This document shows positions 1 to 12,647 of a DNA stretch of 64,000 bases, piece by piece. Below the pieces are notes generated by a model, which did not search any database, was not told where the DNA came from, and saw only the letters and a list, made by a program, of their open reading frames with translations. The first letter of the stretch is position 1, and each line of letters starts with the position of its first letter. The translations under genes were made by a program, and so were the position numbers. This stretch comes from Dromaius novaehollandiae (Eukaryota; Chordata; Aves; Casuariiformes; Dromaiidae). The stretch spans positions 24,395,501 to 24,459,500 of the forward strand of contig NC_088099.1 in NCBI RefSeq assembly GCF_036370855.1, written 5' to 3'.

Positions 1-3000
1 GCTTTATATTCACATTTACACTTTCTTTGTGTCAGCTTGTTTGTTTTCCTATATCTTTTGCTCTTTAAGCAGTACTGATTACTAAAAGTAGCCTGCTGAG
101 AACAAAGGGAAGATTCCTTCTATTTTTAGCTAAGACGTGATACAAGCTTATAGAGTAAAAAAAAAACCAAACAAAAAAAACTCCAAACCATTATTCAAAA
201 AGTTTAGATCAGTTATTATTCTAAAAACAACCTTATAAATGACAAATTGATTTACACACTACTTTTATGCTACATGTGTCAGCAATATTTTCTGTAATTA
301 TAGTATACCTCGAGAACATCTCCTAAAATACAGATTAAATATGCTTGAGTAAAAAAAAGTTAATTTTAAAGCTATATGTATCACTACTTTCATTACAAAA
401 TGGAAAAGAAAACAGTAATACACATAACTTTAAAATTAAGAGCAATTAATAACAAGTGATACAGTTTTAAAGGTCATCCATCCACATGACCACCCAGTAA
501 AAGGGATAAACAGAGAATAATTAATTGCAGTAGAGAACATAAATCAGACAAATTTTTAATGTTTACAGGAATAACAAAACAGTCAAATTAAAGTGATCTA
601 ATTTTAAATTGTAACAGGAAATGCTGTTTATATAATCTACAAGACCATTGAGGTTGTCAAAAGATATGATTCAAGCTAAGATTTTAGTAAGTTTCGAAAA
701 GGTATTCTATAAGAGCAATCATTTCTAAAGTTCCTTTAGAATAAACATAAAATAGACTTTGAAAATGTTGTGCAACTAGGCACCAAGTAATTACCAAACA
801 CAAAACAGTTCATATAACTTTACCTTACACAAGTTATTTTTTCTGACCATTCCAACATTTGCCTTAAGATGCCTGGGTATGTATATATTCTACATAAGGT
901 GTATATGCATTTCTTGCTTTCAGGTCAGAGACTAACAAGCAGAAATGTTGGGAGAGCAAGAAATTCTGTGTTCCATACATAATTGTAAATTCCCTGCCAG
1001 TTGCTTCTTATCACACATGGGTTCTCCACTTCTAAGTAACAGTCTTTTCCTAACTAGCTGTTGCTCATTTATTTTAGGGTAAAGAACTTTCTTCAGAGTA
1101 AATAGAATTTTTTTCATTTGAAACTTAACTACTTGATTTGAATGATTCATAAGTCTACAGTCCACTATCATCAAAGAGGTACCCACTTCAGTACAAGAGA
1201 GCGCAAAAGCTACTAGAGGAAATGCTCATCTTTTTCTTCAGGTAGGACAACAGACTTGGAGATCACATCAACATTCCTGCGATTTCAGATGTTTTTCAAT
1301 ACCTAATGAGGAACAGACTTCAATCTGAAGAACAAAAGCTGAGGTGGTACAAGAAAATGTACAAGAAAAAGCATACTTTTAGATATCCTGCATACACCAA
1401 GTGCATGGATAGTGGCTAATAAAGCACTTAAAACACATCTATTGCCTGCTGATGTTTCAGCTTCTTTGCCATTTTCTCTATCAAACTGCAACCCTACTCC
1501 TTCCTAGCAGAACTGCTTGCTGACTGTTGTCTTTTGCCACTGTCTGCTCTAGGATGCTAGATTTAAGGTTGCGCAGAATTTAACTCTATTTCCTCTAGTC
1601 CAGATATGCTAGTTGAATTTGATGCTTTGATAGGGAATTAGATAGTATCTGGCAATTTTAATTCTGCTTTTTATCACTGAATCACCATAGCTCAGGTAAT
1701 TGATGGATGATATTCATTAGCATTTTTAGCATAACAATCACTGTTTATACATTCAGAGGAAGGGAAGGAAGAAAAGAAATGCAGATGGCATGGGGACAGA
1801 CAGCACTCAGGGGAAGGGAAGATGATGAGTGAGAGTAAGAAATTAACGGGAAGTTGTTGGGAATGGCTGGAGATGTTCAAGAATTTTCCCAGTGCCTGCA
1901 ATAATCTAATGTGCAAATCTCAAGTTACATACATTATTCAAGTAACCATTTCTTATCTGTTGTTTAAAGTATGTAAAACATGTATGGGAGAAGAATGGCT
2001 TGATTAGAAATGTGTGCCTACCTGAGAAAAAGAAAAGCAAGTATCAATTTCTAATTACCTTGTCATCTCTTCTTCTAGTTTGTCAGGAATGTCTAAAGAG
2101 AGATTCATTGAAGAAATGTTTCCTTAAAAAAAAGGGGGGGGGGAGGGGGGAGAAGGGAGAGAAAGTAATAAATATTTTGAGTACTTTTAGTATGTCAGAT
2201 TTTATTAACAAATTTGTTTTCCTGCATGCTGTTCAGCAAGTTTTGAGTTGCTAATGCTCCTGTTGGTTCAAGTTAATTTTAATGAGAGAAGGAGTGCAAC
2301 ATTATAAGAAGCCCTAAAGCCAAGAGTTCAGGTTTCTACCTATAGAAAAACAGTGATTATATCAATATAAGGTTAATCATGACTCCAACGACTACAAAAT
2401 TACATCAACAGAACTCAAGATTAAAACATTTTCTTGAGCACTCATTAAATGTTCACTTTTTTTTCCCTCACAGAAACACAATGCATTTGTGTAATGCCAA
2501 AACCCATTAAAAATACAGGTCTAGGTATTACCATCAAATCAGTAACTGCGGATAGCTCAGCTCTATATGAAAACACTGGCCACAAGGTATGCATTGTCTC
2601 TAAAATTTTACTCCACCACATCCAGCATTTACTGACAAACATTTTGAGAAGACTATGCTGCAGTATTTCATAATCATACCATAAAATTGTGACCAATTTA
2701 TTTTTCTTGGGAATGGATAAATTATACATTACTTGTTCTAACAAAGACAGTAAACTTGTTCTTCTGCCTCAGAGAAATAAGAGCACACATGAGAACAGGA
2801 CAGAAGACAATCAAATCCTTTATTTCTCTGTATTGCCATAGATATTTCTTAAATGTTCAATAAAAACTCTTTAAAGAAGGGCAACAGGCCTGTTCACAAG
2901 TTTAATATCCAATGTTTGATTGCAGGTACAACCTAATCTGGTCTAACTGTGAGATGACACCAAAGCAAGAGTATTCAGCAACAGTATTCCTCCCTCTTGT

Positions 3001-3501
3001 ATTCAGCAGGGCATGTTTGCCACTTCTTTGTGTTTGATTTTGTAATTCTGATTTGGCAGGATTAATCTCAACAACCTGATCCAAGAGAAAACATTTCTTC
3101 TTGTTAGTGAGTCTTCTGTTGGATCCACTTAGTGATCCCATTCACCTTGTGGACTATAATTGTCAGACCTATGTAAGGGGAGCAACAGGAGCATACAGTG
3201 AGGGGAAAAAAAACAGACTCTGTTTATCACAGTCATGGCTAAACATGCTTTGTGTAGCATATGTAGCTGCACTGTAGGAGATTATTTGAGAAAATCCACT
3301 AGTACAGAAACTAAAGACTAGGGACAAAAAAAAATCCATAGTAGAATCTCTACTATAGCAAACAACAATGAATAATTTGGTTCATGATATAGTAGCAAGC
3401 TGGGGTTTTTGACATCAATATCTCACATTAAAATGCTCTAATGTCCCTGGATATTTTCCAAATATAAGCCATTGTTCTCTCCATAGAAGATATATTCTTA
3501 C
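1..3501. other. ABCB1-like intron, AT-rich, no recognised gene
   Basis: This is sequence downstream of the first-helix exon on the minus strand. No further ABC-transporter exon was found. It contains an A8-G10 homopolymer with a G-rich run at 2126-2160. A minus-strand open frame at 2902-3141 is of unknown origin and has no family match I can name. Confidence 0.6.
2126..2160 (+). repeat. A8-G10 homopolymer and G-rich tract
   Basis: Eight A, ten G, then GGGGGG, GAA and GGG runs separated by single purines. Four or more G runs within 30 bases could fold as a G-quadruplex. It lies in an ABCB1-like intron, on the strand opposite to the gene. Confidence 0.85.
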
Positions 3502-3649
3502 CTAGAAAAGTTGTGTTTGCAGAAGTAACAAAACTATCAGTCACATCACCAAAAATAATCATCACAACAGGGAGACTGGTTCCATGAGCTATTGCCAGGA
3601 CAGTGCCTGTTATCATTAGTAATTTATCCATCCAACTGGAATATCGAAA
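3502..3649 (-). CDS. ABCB1: ABCB1-like coding exon with first transmembrane helix
   Basis: The acceptor TTGCTTGCAG precedes TTT CGA TAT, and the donor is CTAG|GTAAGA. The 148-nt exon encodes 49 residues plus one base. They include FRYSSWMDKL, a hydrophobic helix of about 23 residues with an internal AIAHG, then MIIFGDVTDSF and the start of the first extracellular loop (SANTTFL). Residues AIAHG and FG-TD-F are conserved across ABCB1 and ABCB4. The open frame runs past the donor into the intron for about 24 codons; this is not coding. Confidence 0.93.
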
Positions 3650-5758
3650 CTGCAAGCAAGAAGAGAGGTTCATTCTATTTGCAGTATTAGAACGCTAACA
3701 CAATGTTATGGCTACAAAGTCAAAAAAGGAAAAAAAGAAAAAAGAAAAAGCCATCAGTTGTATACCTAGTTGTCACAAAACTACAGCCTTATCTGATTAG
3801 AAATTAAATTTATGAAATAATTTAACTGTACAGAATTCAATTATTCTAATAAAAACATTTTATACTCTAAAATCCCCAAACTAGAAAATTGTACTATTTT
3901 AACATATCAATATCTACACCTGTATAAGAAAGGCATGGGAAAATAAGGTATATGAAATTTGCCCTCTTTAATTTTGATGTCTGAACTTCAAATTACAAGA
4001 TTTTTTAATATCACTGTGCTAATTAGGACAATAATAAATTTTACTGTAAATTCATTATTATGCAGTTAGAAAAAACATTCCTAATGTACCATAGACATTA
4101 TCAAAGCCTACTGAAATCCACAAAACCTCTTTCCATTAACTTCAATAAACTTCGGGCTCTTCTATGGCAAAAACAGTAGTACGATTCAGCACTGTAAGAA
4201 AATAGGTTTGCTGTAGTAAAATACACTGGTTTTGCAGTAGAACTGTATAGATGCAATGCCGGTAAAGCAAAGTGGGGAAAATTGGGTTATTGGCCAGCAT
4301 TGTTGGTGTAGTTTTATTACTATTATTTCCCACATTATTGCTGTGCATTATTCACACTAAGCCAACAAAATATAAAACATTTCAGGATCTACTTTGATTA
4401 AATATTAATGGATTATCTTATTTTAAAATATACAGAAAATTAAAATTATCTGGAACTTAAAATACTTTGAAGTTCCCTTCACTTTATTACTGACTCTGGT
4501 GACTGCATAATGAGTAATTGGCGGATTAGTGTGATCCAGGTAATTTAGAGAATTGGATGGCACTAATAAGATTAAGTATACAGACTCCCATTTTGTTCTG
4601 TTGCAAAAAGTGATTGAACATGGAAATTATTACTTTCCACAAACACAAATCTCCTAGTACAGGTGTGTGTAGCATGACAGTTCATTAAGGGGAGGTTCCT
4701 AAGAATCCATACTGGTAGTAAGAGTGTTTCATTAGTAAATTATAGCCACAAAGAAGACTGCTTGATTGCTATACTATATCCAATATTTTGTAGTATTAAA
4801 ACATATGCTAGAGACAAGACCAAATACACAGTGTTCTAACACTATTTTTAGCGTGTTTTGTATATTACAGTTTGAAGTGTGTGTGTGTGTATATAAGCAT
4901 GTAAATAGATAGATAGATGGTTAGATAGCACACGTCTTACCAATGTTAATGGGCTGACCACATTAGCCTTTTCTGCTTTCTTCTTGTTTTCCTTGCTTGA
5001 AAAGTATCATAGTTTTAGTGCATGTGAAAAGTGACATTTCACTGAAATACTCAACATATTAATGAAGTTCAATTAAAATATAACTATGAAATAATTTTAC
5101 AGGAAGCAATGGTGCGTAAAATGAAGATAATTCGTTGAGCATTCTTCATCCTTCAGGCACATAAATAGCATCAGTTCCTGATTGCTACAAATTTAAGTCA
5201 AGCTCTCCCAGCACGATTTGGTGGTGAACCGAAGCACTATATAGCTTTTGAAATGGGAAGGAGCAAGATAACTTATAGAATCAAATTTTGTCACAATCCA
5301 TGAATGGATGTTCAAGATGCTCAAGATATGTAAAATTTTGAGTGCCTTCCATAGTGAAAAATTCAACATAGTTAGCTGTCTACTTTGACATCATTTCTGC
5401 GATATTTTATATTTGCTTTTCGACAAGATGTAGGCAATACTGTGGACACTTTGTCTTTAAAAGATACAAGCTGACAGAACTTTCCTTCCCCATCCTTCTG
5501 CCCCAAATGGAAGTGTCAGTCAGTGCTACTGACAAGCCAAAGTAAAACCTTCTGTTATTAGGCTTTCCAGGAAAAAAAATTAAAAATAAAAATAAAAATA
5601 AGCTTCATAAAAACACGTTTACAGTGTTTAAAAATATTTACCATTTGCCTTCAGATTCACAACCCTACCTGGATGCAGTGGTTTCATGACTATTTCTGTC
5701 TGCAGTAGTCTTCTTTTCATCTTCAGAACGCATTTTAAAATTTATTTAAGATAGTTCT
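3502..5758 (-). CDS. ABCB1: ABCB1-like P-glycoprotein, 5' coding part (three exons, gene continues off the left edge)
   Basis: Family knowledge: ABCB1/ABCB4 proteins are full ABC transporters (two membrane domains, two ATPase domains) that export lipophilic compounds or phospholipid at the plasma membrane. Seen: three minus-strand exons with GT/AG borders and compatible phases (65, 55 and 148 coding nt) encode about 89 residues. The order is a charged, Lys/Glu-rich cytosolic N-terminus of about 40 residues, then FRYSSWMDKL and the first membrane helix ending in IFGDVTDSF, matching the ABCB1/ABCB4 N-terminus. No later exon (second helix onward, ATPase domains) was found between 1 and 3501, so the gene continues to the left. 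The gene lies head to head with RUNDC3B, the arrangement known for ABCB1. These residues alone do not separate ABCB1 from ABCB4 or a bird ABCB1 duplicate, so the symbol rests partly on synteny. Confidence 0.85.
3650..4940. other. ABCB1-like intron
   Basis: AT-rich intron between the first-helix exon and the charged-tail exon. A short (GT)n tract at about 4879-4890 and a GATA-type tetranucleotide run at about 4905-4925 are the only structure seen. The neighbouring intron at 4996-5668 is similar, with an A-rich (AAAAAT)n run near 5574-5600. Confidence 0.6.
4941..4995 (-). CDS. ABCB1: ABCB1-like coding exon (Lys/Glu-rich cytosolic tail)
   Basis: This 55-nt exon lies between TTTTCAAG and CATTG|GTAAGA. 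It encodes SKENKKKAEKANVVSPLTL once the split serine is completed, comparable in charge and position to the Lys/Glu/Asp-rich stretch of human ABCB1 before its FRYSNW motif. It ends exactly at a codon boundary, so the following exon starts in phase 0 with FRY, as expected. Confidence 0.82.
5669..5758 (-). CDS. ABCB1: ABCB1-like exon with start codon (coding part 5669-5733)
   Basis: On the minus strand the ATG is at 5733-5731, followed by 21 codons beginning MRSEDEKKTT and two bases (AG) that complete a serine with the next exon. The donor reads CCAG|GTAGGG at 5669/5668. A possible acceptor (TTTTACAG, preceded by a poor pyrimidine tract) puts the 5' end of the exon at 5758, leaving 25 nt of 5' UTR. 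The start was chosen because it is the only ATG in frame with the conserved exons and because an in-frame stop (TAA) lies just upstream. The N-terminal tail of this family is poorly conserved, so the assignment rests on phase and spacing more than on identity. Confidence 0.75.
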
Positions 5759-7079
5759 CTGTAAAATAATCCTTGAGTGAGAAATACACAACTATTAAGC
5801 CAAGGACAGTAATCTTAATGACCATTTGTTTGAAAGGAAAAACACAGACGCTTATTAAAGTTGACAAAAATATTTAGTGTCACATGTTGCAAGTGAATCC
5901 TGGTAACAGACAAATGTAAACATGTTGAAACAAGCCCAGATATGCTGAATTTGCCTACATACATCCACATTTTGTATTTCATTTCATTTAATTTCATCCG
6001 AATGCTATGAGTATTTATTTTTCTGTAATTCAGCCTAAATACAGAGAATGAATGAGAAAGTAGGTGTTTGTTTAAAAGAATGTGCAGTTATTTGGAATTC
6101 TTCCTTAGTTATCAGCAAATTCTATAAAATATCTCTGATTTAAAAATAAATGTATTGACTTACTTTGAAGGTCGCTGTTAGTTTGCTTCTCCTCTTCTGG
6201 ACGATTTTTCAACAATCAACAGAATTAATATGACTAGAGACACCCAGCACAATTGAACTTTGCTCTTCAATGGAAAACAGAAATGATAACAGCTCTTTCT
6301 TCTTTCCCACTCACTTTGCCTCGCCTACTTTGGAGAGTAAAGCTTCTGTACTTCGGACTCTGCCTCCCTTTCCTAGAAGATGAGCAAAGAATGGCCTTAA
6401 ATAACCCTTGTTTCATTGTCATTCATGAAAATAGGTCTAAATAGTCTATTCTTCCCCCCTTCTACTGTCAGCTTAATTATGTCCCTTAAAACTCCCAGGA
6501 ATGCCTCCTTACCATATTAGAGATGGCACTGAATGCTCCAGGTAAGGGTAACACTTAAGGGAGAATCCATTCTTGAATATGCAGTGAGAATGAAACCAAA
6601 CAACACAAAAGGAGTGCTTTGCTCTTTTGTTTCTTTTCCCTTCTTCCAATCCTAATCATGAAAAACATGACCCATCTAGCCTGCAAGGAAAACAGGATTT
6701 TACCATAGTGCATATCCTTTCTCATTTAAGTAACTGCAGAACAATGAGATGAGCTAGAGACTCAGTTTAGATACTGCTTTGGAATAGCTATGGTCAGCAG
6801 AGACCTTCTCAATTAGTATCCTTTTAATCTTTGAATGTATGTTCAGATTCTGAACTGTTTGGAACAGACCATATTTTATTGTGGAACGTATTGTTCTTAC
6901 TGGTACTTTAGGCACAACTTCAATGAAGATAACAACAAACATTTTAAAAGTTTGAAGAAATTAATTGCACTTCTTAACTGTTATTATTTCAGTGTTCATA
7001 GTAAAAAACCCGTATGTTCAGAACTGTTAAATAAGCAAAACTTATGAAAACTTATGAAGAGTTAAGTATCACACACACA
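5759..7079. other. Sequence upstream of the ABCB1-like start-codon exon
   Basis: No gene, RNA or repeat recognised. It may be the first (untranslated) intron of the ABCB1-like gene if that gene has an upstream noncoding exon, as the human gene does. I could not place such an exon. Confidence 0.5.
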
Positions 7080-7640
7080 GAATGTTTGAGGCTGGAAGGG
7101 ACCTCTGGAGGTCATCTCCCCTGCTTAAGCAGGGTCACCTAGAGCAGGCTGTCCATGACTGTGTCCACACAGCTTCTGAGTATCTCCAAGGATGGAGACT
7201 CTATAACCTCTCCGGGCAATGTGTCCCAGTGCTCAGTCACCCTCTCAGTAAAGTTTTTCCTCATATTCAGACAGAACTTCCCATTTCAGTTTGTGCTGTT
7301 GCCTCTTATCCTGTCACCAGACACCACTGAAAATAGTCTGACCTCATTCTCTTTACACCCGCCCTTCAGATATTTATACGTATTGATAAGATCCTTCCTC
7401 AGTCTTCTCATCTCCAGGCTAAACAGTCCCAGTTCTCTCAGCTTTTCCTCGTATCAGAGATGCTCTAGTCCCTAATCATCTTAGCAGCCCTTTGCTGGAC
7501 TCGCTCCAGTAGCTCCGTATCTCTCTCGTACTGCTGAGCCTAGAACTGGATACAGTACTCCAGTGTGTCCTCGCCAGTGCTGAGCAGAGGGGAAGGATCA
7601 CTTCCTTCAATCTGCTGGTCACGTTCCTCCTAATGTAAGT
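7080..7640 (-). repeat. CR1 LINE, 3' fragment
   Basis: Reading the plus strand, the block begins with GGCTGGAAGGGACCTCTGGA, the reverse complement of the CR1 3' untranslated end. It continues through the reverse complement of the ORF2 C-terminus (clauses such as GGATGGAGACTCTATAACCT and CTTTGCTGGACTCGCTCCAG). About 560 bp are retained, and it is well conserved compared with the other copies in this window. The element is therefore on the minus strand and 5' truncated, as is usual for CR1. Confidence 0.95.
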
Positions 7641-10600
7641 ATTCTTGTCCTAGAAAAAAATTGATGTGCATTTCTCTGTAAATCTCATATCACTACTCAT
7701 ACAAAACTTATTTAATCAGATAATTAACCAGAAGACAACATTTTTGTTCCCTTTAGTCATGTATACCCATAACATCAAAATATGGATAAAACAGAACACT
7801 TGCACAATGCTTGGAATGTTTTGGAATATGAAGAGTGTTATCAGAGTGAGAATTACTTTAGAAATGGCTAATTTACCTTTACTAGTCAAGCAAAATATAA
7901 GATTAGTAAAGATAACTATTATCCTTTTATGAAAGGTCATCCTGAGATATCTGTATAGACTTCTGCCCATAGTAGTTAATGGGAATACTTCTGTGTTTTA
8001 ACATGTGTGCCTGAAAGCATTGCTGGACTGTGTCTTAACAGACTGGTCCAGTTTCAGTAAATTCTATTTTTCAGTTTATTTCAGTGGGAACTGAACAGAG
8101 CTAAAATGATAGACTCTAGAGAAAATGCAACTAATTTAAACAAATGAAACAATATATACAGGTCTTTCACAACTATTTAATCTTAAAGGGAAAATGGACA
8201 AAATGACAAGGTCTATCACAACGTTCTGTTATCTTATCGTAAGGTCTCAATCATGATTAGAAAATGAAATACAAATAAATCAGAACAGCATTTGAGCAGA
8301 AGTTTCTACTGCCTGCATAAAATGGTATAAAGAAAACGAAGACAACATTTTGTACCCAAAGTTTTGAACAAACTATTAGGAGCTCAACCACTTAGAATGG
8401 GATTAAAAAAAGGAAAAAACTTGTCACAATATAGTATCTTACATCTACTTTGTAAGCTAAAAACTTCTGCTATTTCTGTATGGATTCTCTGCCTTGTCTT
8501 TCGGTGATTTAGCTTGACCATTGCACAGAATTTGAGTCCAGAAAAGGATCACTACATCTTTCTTCCTGTATCTCACAGTTTGCTATAAATCATTCAGCTA
8601 TTTCTATATTGAATTTGATAATTTGAGTTAGACTACACGATTTCAACTTGAGGAGATTAAATTTGTGTCACAGACCAACAACAGAAGAATCTGAGGCATC
8701 ACCACTGCACATTACCTGCATCTGAGTAGTAAACGTCTAGGTGAACACAGTAGCTGATTCACAACCCAAGACATAAAAATTGCCAAGAAACAATGTAGGT
8801 GCCTGTCAATCTAATCTGAGGGGAAATACTTCATCCAAAGTATGGCAACCAGTTTTGTCCTAAGTATGTAAGTAGGATACATAAACCAAGTGTTCGTGAA
8901 ATATTTTCTATGCTCTTTCAGATCAGTGACTCAGCCAATTCCACATCCTACCTCCGGTTTTGACCAATCTCTGATGACATCAAGGAATATTTCTTTTTAG
9001 TCCTGTAGCTTGTCCTGAAGCATGAAATCTTGTATAGACATTGTCTGTATAAACAGACATTGTCTTAACACAAAGTAGAGATGCTCTGAACATCTTGAGA
9101 GCAAAGTGGAGTGTCCTGTTCAGTCAAAAATCCATGAAAAAAGAAAACCTTTTTCTGCTTCTACCTACAGGTCATAAAATTTCTTGCAGAAGATGGATTT
9201 AAAGAGAGACCATTAATCAATGGTCTTTGAGCTATGTAAGGCTCAAACTATTCTAGATTAGCTCCCAAACCAGTTTGATATGATCAGAATGATCAAAAGA
9301 AACAAGGATCCATTTATATAAGTGTTGGACAATTCAAATCCCTCATTGTACAAGGGAGTAAGCCAAAAATGGCTGACGAGGTTCATGCAGCTGTATTGTT
9401 CAAGAATTCTGCTCCATGGCCATCTCAGCCCTATTCCATAGTGAATCTATGAAATTTCATAGCAGGACTCTGTGAAAATAGTAACAACTGTAGCTCTAAG
9501 AACTACCTCTCCTGAGTTGTGTGGTAAACATCTTAGCCACATGAAAATTGTGGAAAGTGACTTACAGGATCAGGAAAGATGGTCTTCTCCAGATTAAAGC
9601 ATATATGAGAGGAAAAAAAAAAAATCTAGTGTCACTTTAAAAATTGCAATTGTTCATGAGTTCATCATACCCACGGGCTAGCTACTTCTATGCTCCATTT
9701 CCCTTCATGGAAATTGTTTCGTTCAAGCTGGAACAATCTCTCTTGGATATTATTATTTTGAGAACCTTTGTCAGGTATCTTTTTGATGTGAAAATACTGG
9801 TAAATATTCAGAAGGCTTACTCAACCTTCTCTTCTGTAAGGTAGTAGCCAATTTCTTTTTGCCTGACAGTTTTACAGGTCCTGAATTATACTCATAGATT
9901 GTTTTAGGCCTTTGAGCATAAGAACTTTTTGAATTTTTGAAAGATGACCATTAGATCCCTTGAAATATTCTGCTGAGATTGTAATGCTGTAAACTGAGGC
10001 ACAATTAATTCCCTTCTCATACTTGATATAAATCCATGGTTTGAATCATCTCTCTTGGGCACATCACTGCAATGAGAGATTGTACTGTAACAATAAACTA
10101 TGATGAACCTTAAATCCTTCGTTAAGTCATAGCTTTCAGACCATTCACGTATCCTGTTGGTATATCCTGTTCTTCACAGAAGTGTTTAACTTGTATTTTG
10201 CATGATTATAACAAATTTTTTGGACTGCAAACTGTTACTTAGGCAATACATTTTGTATTATAACTCACTATTAATTATTATTAATAATTACTATTTTTTA
10301 TGCATTTACTGATCTAAACTTGCTCATGTAAACCCCTTCTATATGTCAACGTGCCCTAAATTTTATGGACAAACTGATCATAAATGGCAGAAAAGGGTCT
10401 TGGAAAAATAGGGATCTCGTTCTCTGTTGAAGTTCCAACTAGTTACAGAAAAGAACCTGCGTTGAGAGAAACTTATTGCACAGATAACACATTAGTTCCA
10501 CATAATTTTTATTTGAAGCAGGACACTGAAGGGGGTGGCAAACTAATGCATGATATCAGAACAGATGATTGACACAGAAAATTTAAGACAGTTTTCACAC

Positions 10601-11599
10601 CAGAGCCAACACATTGTGAAATGATGGCATGATACCTTCAGATAATTTTTAACAATACCAGGAAAGACTAATCTTTTCTTAATGCTTATCAATAAAAATA
10701 GCAAACAAGAAAGGAATCAAACAGACAACTGAAAGCCTTTATATATTACAATCAGAGAAAGACATAAATTAATTTTTCCTTGTGTTTCCTTTAAATATGG
10801 AATGATGGATTTTCCAATGAGCTCAAAGTGTGTAAAATGATGGAGAGAGTTCCAGGAATCCTGTAATGATTCCTTATGACCTTCAGCCCTAGCTTAGGTT
10901 AGAACAACTGTGAACCAACTCTAATTTACAATGCCTAGGGAATTCCTGTTCCGTTTCAGCAGCCTCTCTCCTGTTAATTGGTGCTGGAAAAGAATAAGAC
11001 TTTGCACAGAAATTTGCCAGCTTGACCACCATTCTATCAACTAGAATTGTCCTATAGGCGGAGAACTATCAGCCAGTCAGAAAATGACAATTGCATGGTC
11101 TGTGAGCAATGCTATATGCTCAGCCACAATGCTCCTGAATCCTTAAACTGCTGCCTACCTCCATCTCAGTCTTACTTTGGTCTGCAATTTTACTTTTCCT
11201 ATCTTTCAAAATTCTACTCTGTGGACTTTCTCACAGCTCTCTCTCAGTTATTAGCAATTTTCTCAGAAGTCCAAGAAAAAGTTATGTAGCTGTGCCTTGG
11301 ATCACAGACAGCTGAATTCCTGGGGAGGAAAGGAAGAAGGTTATAAACTCAAGTCATTATATATGAAATTTATAGCAGCACTAATACTATATCTTATACA
11401 GAAACCAAAGCTATTCATATTGACATTCCTTTCTACACTAATATTTAAAATAGCATTTTATAAATATTTGCACTTTATTGCATACAATTTGTGAAAAGTG
11501 CACATGATGCAGGAAATTATAATAAGAAAAACCATTGTTCATCTCTGCCTATTAATACTGAATCCCAAAGTTCCCTTTGTTTGTCTAGTCTATAGTTAC
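7641..11599. other. Intergenic, no recognised gene
   Basis: AT-rich sequence with only short chance open frames. A direct repeat of 11 bases (AGACATTGTCT) occurs twice near 9037-9066, and an AT-only palindrome lies near 10272. I recognise no gene, RNA or repeat family here. Confidence 0.5.
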
Positions 11600-11910
11600 A
11601 GTTCATTATATCACAAATCATAAAAATGAGGGTTGGAAGAGACCTTGGAATGTCATGTTGTCCATCCTCTTTCCTCCGGATCCAATCAACTATTCCATCT
11701 GTCATTCTTCACAGATTGAATTCTGTCACTCAGCTGGAAGTTCCTAAAAACTAAAAGGTAGACTTTCATACTACTTACCTGTTAGGACATTTTTTCTGAT
11801 ATCTAACCTGAACTGCCCTTGAGATAGTTTAGGTCTGTTATCCCCTTCCTATCCATAGAGAAGATCAAGAATAATTTCCACTTCACACATTCCACTTGTA
11901 GTACTTCTGA
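11600..11910 (-). repeat. CR1-like LINE fragment, diverged
   Basis: The plus strand reads GGTTGGAAGAGACCTTGGAA at about 11631, then a decayed version of the CR1 3' region (ATCCAATCAACTATTCCATC; later TTTTTTCTGATATCTAACCT). This is the reverse complement of the CR1 end, so the element is on the minus strand. It is clearly older than the copy at 7080. The right boundary is uncertain and could extend to about 12060. Confidence 0.7.
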
Positions 11911-12540
11911 ATGTTTGAATACTGTTACCATAACTGCTCTGTCCTCTCTAGACTAAAAAAAAACTCAGTTTCTATAACCTTTCTTGATAGAGTGTGTCTT
12001 ATTGATCTTTGACATTGCTATCTTCTGGACTCAAATTGTTTCATTTTTCCCCCCTCTTTTTTTTTTTCCCTCTAATTAAAGGAAAGGTGTCCCAAACCAG
12101 AGGCTTCTATATTTAAGTCTTAATCAAAAGCTTATAAAAATTATGAGGAGACTCCCTCTGCATCAGAAAGAAATGGATCAGATTTTTATTCATTTCACAA
12201 ATAGTTTTTTTCCAGATATTCCCCTTCTACAGACTTTCATCATAGTTTCCTTCTTCATTTCTGCCAGAATATAATCTTTTATGTGCTTTATTTCAAAACG
12301 AGGCAAATGTTTTTAATTTCTAAAATTAATTTGACTTTCTTGTGCTACATACAAGTATACTTATTTTACTTACTGTTGTCTGTTGAATTTTATGACTGCA
12401 GTGAATGGACTAATAATAGTCAGTTACTTCAGTTCATCTCATAAAAGATTTATTATGGCACTAGGACTACTTTATGTACATTAGTCTTTGACCATAGATT
12501 CAGATTGCTTTGTCCTGTTTTCCTACATACTATATAGCAT

Positions 12541-12647
12541 GTGATTCTACACTATAAGGTAAATGTGATTCTACACTATAAGGTAAATGTGATTCTACAC
12601 TATAAGGTAAATGTGATTCTACACTATAAGGTAAATGTGATTCTACA
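12541..12647. repeat. 24-bp minisatellite, about 4.5 perfect copies
   Basis: A 24-base unit beginning GTGATTCTACACTATAAGG and ending TAAAT is repeated four times without mismatch (12541-12564, 12565-12588, 12589-12612, 12613-12636). A partial copy of 11 bases follows. Identical copies suggest recent expansion by slippage. No spacers are present, so it is not a CRISPR array. Confidence 0.97.

Noticed and set aside
2902-3141. Minus-strand 79-codon open frame as another ABCB1-like exon
   Set aside because: The sequence does not resemble any part of an ABC transporter and has no matching splice phases.
12541-12647. CRISPR-like array
   Set aside because: Units are contiguous with no spacers, and the genome is vertebrate. 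It is a minisatellite.
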